NCBI GenBank assembly: GCA_020849935.1
Contig: JADZFJ010000548.1
Coordinates: forward strand, 1-11,669
From: Crocinitomix sp.
Lineage (GTDB): Bacteria > Bacteroidota > Bacteroidia > Flavobacteriales_D > Crocinitomicaceae
Length of the DNA stretch: 11,669 nucleotides
Direction: 5' to 3'
Below the pieces are notes generated by a model. The model ran no database searches. It was not told the DNA's origin and saw only the letters and a program-made list of their open reading frames with translations. This document shows, one piece after another, positions 7,984 to 11,669 of this stretch (its first letter is position 1; each line of letters begins with the position of its first letter). Position numbers and translations under genes: made by a program.

Positions 7984-8502
7984 ATGAAAAAAGTTGTTTT
8001 GTTTTGTGTTTTATTGATGGGGGTTTTAAATTGTTCCATCGCACAACGATATGCTTATGTGGATACGCAATATATTTTGGATAAGATGCCAGAATATGCA
8101 GCGGCACAGTTAGAATTAGATAAAGTTTCTGAGCAATGGGAAAAGGAAATTGAAATTTTATTTCAAGATGTGGACAAAAAAAGAAAGGATTATGAATCAG
8201 AAGCTATACTTTTGCCAGCTGAAATAAAAAAACAACGCGAAAAAGAAATTGCTGACGCCGAATTAAAAGCAAAAGATATGCAAAAAAAACGGTTTGGGGT
8301 TGGTGGAGATTTGTTCGCAAAAAGAGAAGAATTAATAAAACCAATTCAAGATAAAATATTTAATGCAATACAAGAAGTGTCAGTGGAACGTAATTATGCC
8401 TTCGTTTTTGACATTGCAAATCAATCAAATTTACTGTTCGCCGATCCTAAATATAATATGAGCGATCAAGTACTTCGAAAAATGGGCATCAAAATTGATT
8501 AA
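7984..8502 (+). CDS. OmpH/Skp family periplasmic chaperone, first copy
   Basis: Skp proteins are trimeric periplasmic holdases that carry unfolded outer-membrane proteins to the BAM complex. This 172-residue precursor has a signal peptide (1-20, CSIA before Gln21). The core strand motif RYAYVDTQYILDKMPEY (22-38) is followed by a long charged coiled coil (about 40-125, rich in Lys and Glu), and a C-terminal strand FVFDIANQSNLLFADPKYNM, which returns to the trimer body. A Cys at position 17 is preceded by Asn, so a lipoprotein signal is unlikely. Placement directly after bamA fits the function. The next gene is a paralogue 28 nt downstream. Confidence 0.93.
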   Translation: MKKVVLFCVLLMGVLNCSIAQRYAYVDTQYILDKMPEYAAAQLELDKVSEQWEKEIEILFQDVDKKRKDYESEAILLPAEIKKQREKEIADAELKAKDMQKKRFGVGGDLFAKREELIKPIQDKIFNAIQEVSVERNYAFVFDIANQSNLLFADPKYNMSDQVLRKMGIKID

Positions 8503-8530
8503 CACAAAATAAATAAGAAACAATTAAACA

Positions 8531-9076
8531 ATGAAAAAAATAATTTTAGCATTACTCGTTTTACTTACCGTTGGAGGTTTTTCAGCATCTGCTCAGAAAA
8601 TTGGCCACCTTAATTATTTGGAGTGCCTAGACACCTTGCAAACGTATAAAACGGCAATCAAAAAATCAGAAGAGTTAGAGGCAAATTTTAAAACTACCAT
8701 GACTGATTTACAAAAAGAATATGAAAGATTAGCACTTGAGTACGAACAAAATATTGGTCCCGGGTCTGACATTATTCGTCAAAGTAAAGAAAGAGCTTTA
8801 CAAGATCTTCAATTGATTAGCGAAAGCGCACAAGCAGAGTATCAAAAAAATATGGAGATTGTTCAAACTCGTTATTTCACTAAAATGGAAGAATGGTTAA
8901 AAGCTTCTGTGGATATTGTTGGAAAACGTAGAGCCTTAGATTACATCCTTTATTTTGATGAAAAAAGCTCAATTTTTTGGGTGAATCCTGATCGTGGTGT
9001 AGACATTACAAATGAGGTGATCACCGAAATCTTAAAACAAGAATTAGCCAACCCTGTAAAAGAACCAGGGCAATAG
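8531..9076 (+). CDS. OmpH/Skp family periplasmic chaperone, second copy
   Basis: This 181-residue precursor has a signal peptide (1-21, SASA before Gln22) and the same general layout as the preceding gene: a short strand KIGHLNYLECLDTL at the mature N-terminus, a coiled coil (about 40-130), and a C-terminal strand region around LDYILYFDEKSSIFWVNPDRG. Sequence identity to the first copy is low by eye, so the two arose by an old duplication and may have different clients or form mixed trimers; this is inference. The pair skp-skp after bamA is common in Flavobacteriia. It is the last gene of the operon, with a terminator 25 nt after its stop. Confidence 0.9.
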   Translation: MKKIILALLVLLTVGGFSASAQKIGHLNYLECLDTLQTYKTAIKKSEELEANFKTTMTDLQKEYERLALEYEQNIGPGSDIIRQSKERALQDLQLISESAQAEYQKNMEIVQTRYFTKMEEWLKASVDIVGKRRALDYILYFDEKSSIFWVNPDRGVDITNEVITEILKQELANPVKEPGQ

Positions 9077-9101
9077 TTTTTGAGTTGAAAAATAAGTTTT
9101 C

Positions 9102-9133
9102 AAAAAGGTCGCTGTTAAGCGACCTTTTTTTTT
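9102..9133 (+). terminator. Intrinsic terminator after the bamA-skp operon
   Basis: AAAAAGGTCGC (9102-9112) pairs perfectly with GCGACCTTTTT (9119-9129) around a 6-nt loop, and the T-run extends to 9133. Since A and T tracts flank both sides of the stem it could act in both directions. The murI start codon is only 14 nt beyond its end. Confidence 0.95.
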
Positions 9134-9146
9134 ATAAATTAGTGCC

Positions 9147-9941
9147 GTGGAAAGACCAATTGGAATATTTGATTCGGGCATCGGTGGATTGACTGTTGCT
9201 CACGCCATTTCTAGAATTTTACCAAACGAACGGTTTATTTATTTTGGCGATACAGCACACATGCCTTATGGCGATAAATCGAAAGATGCCATTCAACGCT
9301 ATGCAACTGCGATTACGAAGTTTTTAATCGCCAATAATTGCAAAGCCATCGTCATTGCGTGTAATACAGCTTCAGCCATCTCGTATCAATTTCTTCGTGA
9401 CAAGTACAAAGGAATTATTCCAATCATCAATGTAATCGACCCAATTATTGAGGCTACCGTGGCAGATGGTACCCATAAAAAAATTGGTTTGATTGCGACA
9501 AAAACAACGGTGAAGTCGGGAGTATATCAAGAAAAAATGACTCGTCGAAATCCGAATATTGAAATGGCCGTTTTAGCGGCTCCCTTATTAGCACCAATGA
9601 TCGAAGAAGGATTTAGTGAAGACAAAATCAGTCACACCGTCATCGAAAATTATTTGAGTAATCCAATTTTTAAAGATATTGATGCTTTGATTCTTGGCTG
9701 CACGCATTATGTCCTAATTAAAAAGGAAATCAACGAATTTTTTAAGGGAAAAGTAAAATTGTACGATTCGACCGATATTGTCGCCTTAAAAATGGCTGAA
9801 ATATTTAAACGAGAAGGCATTTTGAGTCCTAAAAAAATGGGCGAACATCATTTTTATGTTTCTGACATCACGGATGGTTTCCAAGAATCAACCACTCGAT
9901 TTTATGGTGGAAATATCCGCCTCGAATTATTAAAATTGTAG
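9147..9941 (+). CDS. murI: Glutamate racemase
   Basis: MurI converts L-glutamate to D-glutamate for the peptidoglycan stem peptide, in the cytoplasm and without cofactor. The 264-residue protein has FDSGIGGLTV (8-17, Asp9 and Ser10), GDTAHMPYG (34-42), ACNTAS with catalytic Cys72, and LGCTHY with the second catalytic Cys185 and His187, so both racemising cysteines are present. The start is GTG: an in-frame TAA lies four codons upstream and no ATG intervenes. It begins 14 nt after the preceding terminator and continues into the ThiE-like gene after 5 nt, so these two form their own unit. A weak TAAATTAG (9135-9142) could be the -7 element. Confidence 0.97.
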   Translation: MERPIGIFDSGIGGLTVAHAISRILPNERFIYFGDTAHMPYGDKSKDAIQRYATAITKFLIANNCKAIVIACNTASAISYQFLRDKYKGIIPIINVIDPIIEATVADGTHKKIGLIATKTTVKSGVYQEKMTRRNPNIEMAVLAAPLLAPMIEEGFSEDKISHTVIENYLSNPIFKDIDALILGCTHYVLIKKEINEFFKGKVKLYDSTDIVALKMAEIFKREGILSPKKMGEHHFYVSDITDGFQESTTRFYGGNIRLELLKL

Positions 9942-9946
9942 GTTGG

Positions 9947-10582
9947 ATGAAATCGGCAACGCCATTTCGGCTCTATTATCGTTTGGAAGAAATCCAAAAT
10001 CTTGCTGAACTCGAAAATCAGTTGACAGCGTTAATTCAAGCAGGGATTCATGGAATCGTTATCAACCCAAACACCGAAAATTTTGATGAACGGGTTTTGG
10101 AAAATATTCAACTGCTTTGCAATTCTCAAATTGACGTATATCTGGAAGATGCCTTCGAATTGACAAATCAATACAATTTTACCGGGGTCCTTTTCAGTAA
10201 ACAAGATTTTTCGGTAGCTGAAATCAGAAAATCAAATCCCACCATCAAAATCGGCGGCAAAGCAACCAACCTCGCCGAATGTAAAAATTGGGAGCTACAA
10301 AAAATTGATTTTATCGAATTTTGTCCACCATCAAACCAACAATCTACTCCCTTTACCAAACAAATTTTAGGAGCCGAATCTTTTACAAAAATCTTTCCCA
10401 AAGAGGAAGCCTATGGCTGGATGATCCTCAGCCTAAACCTTCCCGTGTTTGCTAGCGGAATCGATCAACTAGATTCTTTGAAAGAACTTATCGATACGAG
10501 TTCAGTTAGCGGGGCGATTATTTCTGATCAATTTGAGCCTAAAATTTCTAGAGAAAAAATCGTTAGGGAGATTTTGAAGTAG
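9947..10582 (+). CDS. ThiE-fold protein with degenerate active site
   Basis: The 211-residue protein follows the layout of thiamine phosphate synthase (ThiE/TenI superfamily, a TIM barrel). GIHGIVINP (33-41) takes the place of the second strand, VYLEDAFELTNQ (64-75) of the INDRVDLA strand, GVLFSKQD (80-87) of GVHLGQxD, IGGKATNLAE (102-111) of IGVSTHN, FIEFCPPS (122-129) of the GPVFPT strand, PVFASGID (166-173) of PVVAIGGI, and VSGAIISDQF (187-196) of the last strand. The QLRxK pyrophosphate-binding motif and the Asn-Asp of INDR are not preserved; the Asp after GVxxxxQ is (Asp87). So it probably does not make thiamine phosphate. It is coupled to murI with a 5-nt gap. No substrate can be assigned. 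Confidence 0.75.
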   Translation: MKSATPFRLYYRLEEIQNLAELENQLTALIQAGIHGIVINPNTENFDERVLENIQLLCNSQIDVYLEDAFELTNQYNFTGVLFSKQDFSVAEIRKSNPTIKIGGKATNLAECKNWELQKIDFIEFCPPSNQQSTPFTKQILGAESFTKIFPKEEAYGWMILSLNLPVFASGIDQLDSLKELIDTSSVSGAIISDQFEPKISREKIVREILK

Positions 10583-10620
10583 ATGCTAATTTATTTTAAA
10601 CGATCCACTTAATTAAACTG

Positions 10621-10637
10621 CCGTAAAAAAATTACGG
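10621..10637. other. Short hairpin upstream of the ATPase gene
   Basis: CCGTAA (10621-10626) pairs perfectly with TTACGG (10632-10637) around AAAAA, 38 nt after the ThiE-like stop. A broken T-rich stretch follows (10642-10658), so it could be a weak terminator of the murI unit; the stem is short and the T-run is interrupted. Confidence 0.35.
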
Positions 10638-10652
10638 ACGATTAATTTTTAT

Positions 10653-10660
10653 TATATTTG
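10653..10660 (+). promoter_or_regulatory. Predicted -7 element for the ATPase gene
   Basis: TATATTTG matches TAnnTTTG exactly and lies 17 nt before the ATG at 10678. No TTG is found 17-23 nt upstream, so the -33 element is missing or weak. Transcription would start near 10666. Confidence 0.45.
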
Positions 10661-10677
10661 TTCAAAATAAAAGACAA

Positions 10678-11669
10678 ATGCTTAAAAAATTTAGGGTTTC
10701 TAACTTTAGAAGTTTTGAAAAGGACTTTGAATTTGACTTATCTGGTATTAACGGATATGAGTTTAATAAAGAAAGTATAAAAAATGGGATTGTTAATAAT
10801 GCACTAATATATGGGCATAACGGCGTTGGAAAATCAAACCTAGGTTTGGCACTGTTTGATCTCATTGGTCATCTCACAGAAAAGAACATCAGTGATTCCT
10901 CTTATGTACCCTATTTGAATGCAACTAGTCAGCATGATCTCGCTCGATTTCATTATGAGTTTTCTTTTGGTGCAAACACAGTTATTTACGATTATGAAAA
11001 ATCAGATGTAAGAACCACCCAATCCGAAAGTCTTGAAATTAATGGAAAATTACTCGCCAAAATTGATCGGAAAGTTAGCAATCAAGCAACCATCAAATTT
11101 AAAGGGGCAGAGACTTTAAATTCGGAGTTGACCAATAAAAATCTATCGCTAATTAAGTATATTAAAAGTAATACACAGCTTGCCGATAACAGGGAGAATG
11201 CTATCTTTTTTACCTTTTATGATTTCTTGGAGTCGATGTTGTTTTTTAGATCCTTGGATCAAAATATGTATTTAGGTCTTGAAACAGGCTCAGGAGGAAT
11301 CCAAGAAGATATTATTAAGAGAGGGAATGTGAAGGATTTGGAAAATTTCTTGAATCGAGGAGGAATTCAATGTAAGTTAACAGTTGCAAAAGAGTTAGAT
11401 AGGGATGTTTTAGCCTTTGATTTTGATGGAAAACCAATTTCCTTTTATCAAATAGCATCAACAGGTACAAAATCATTAACTTTATTCTACTTCTGGTTAC
11501 AACGGCTCAAAGAAAAATCGAAAGTAAAATTTTTGTTCATTGATGAGTTTGATGCTTTTTATCACCATGAATTGTCGGCATTAATCGTGGAAGAATTGAA
11601 GAAAACAAATATTCAATTTATTTTAACATCACATAACACGTCAATTATCACAAATGATCTTTTGCGTCC
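10678..11669 (+). CDS. AAA15/ABC-type ATPase, 3' end beyond window
   Basis: An uninterrupted frame runs from ATG to the window edge (330 codons visible). It begins MLKKFRVSNFRSFEKDFEF, typical of the SMC/RecF-like AAA15 ATPases, and shows a Walker A GHNGVGKS (46-53), a signature-like STGTKSL (261-267), a Walker B KFLFIDEFDAF (284-294, Asp289 and Glu290) and an H-loop TSHN (317-320). About 200 residues of family-specific lid separate the two halves. No nuclease or Toprim domain is visible before the cut. The relatives I recall (COG1106-like, RloC/PtuA/OLD-like ATPases) usually act with a neighbouring gene in phage defence or similar conflict systems, but some are unassigned. The partner, if any, lies outside the window. 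Confidence 0.88.
   Translation, partial: MLKKFRVSNFRSFEKDFEFDLSGINGYEFNKESIKNGIVNNALIYGHNGVGKSNLGLALFDLIGHLTEKNISDSSYVPYLNATSQHDLARFHYEFSFGANTVIYDYEKSDVRTTQSESLEINGKLLAKIDRKVSNQATIKFKGAETLNSELTNKNLSLIKYIKSNTQLADNRENAIFFTFYDFLESMLFFRSLDQNMYLGLETGSGGIQEDIIKRGNVKDLENFLNRGGIQCKLTVAKELDRDVLAFDFDGKPISFYQIASTGTKSLTLFYFWLQRLKEKSKVKFLFIDEFDAFYHHELSALIVEELKKTNIQFILTSHNTSIITNDLLR

Noticed and set aside
10662-10865. Minus-strand 67-codon frame opposite the ATPase start
   Set aside because: It lies opposite the conserved N-terminus and Walker A codons of the ATPase and has no independent support.

Overview
The window is chromosomal DNA from a low-GC member of the Bacteroidota, most likely Flavobacteriia; a Fluviicola/Crocinitomicaceae-like organism is my guess from memory, not a search result. 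Support: promoters of the Bacteroidota type (TTG, about 16-19 nt spacer, TAnnTTTG) where a sigma70 -10 box would be expected; an atpD-atpC pair without the other F1 genes, with an AtpD internal insertion and a short epsilon subunit; the order uppS-bamA-skp-skp-murI; and four exported proteins whose predicted signal peptidase I site is followed by Gln.

Layout. 1-931 holds no gene I can support. It is a patchwork of repeats: a 22-bp-arm inverted repeat bracketed by short direct repeats (23-166), a G/T-rich tract with GTTATA sites on the minus strand (about 170-500), a double hairpin (667-725) and a more GC-rich tract of dyads (762-908). Next, on the minus strand, come ribF (FAD and FMN synthesis) and a small secreted leucine-rich-repeat protein whose signal-peptide codons lie inside the end of ribF. 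ribF starts with TTG and shares a back-to-back promoter region with atpD. On the plus strand follow atpD-atpC, closed by a strong intrinsic terminator (4359-4392).

uppS, bamA and two skp/ompH paralogues form an envelope-biogenesis operon: lipid carrier synthesis for peptidoglycan and O-antigen, outer-membrane protein insertion, and periplasmic chaperones. It starts at a promoter near 4501-4530 and ends at a terminator (9102-9133). murI (D-glutamate for peptidoglycan) starts at GTG just after that terminator and is followed 5 nt later by a ThiE-fold protein with a degenerate active site. The window ends inside an ABC/AAA15-type ATPase gene with its own promoter-like element; it is truncated by the window edge and may begin an accessory or defence locus.

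Most of the window is ordinary core genome. The parts worth a second look are the repeat patchwork at the left end, the ribF/LRR overlap, the degenerate ThiE-like protein, and the ATPase at the right edge.
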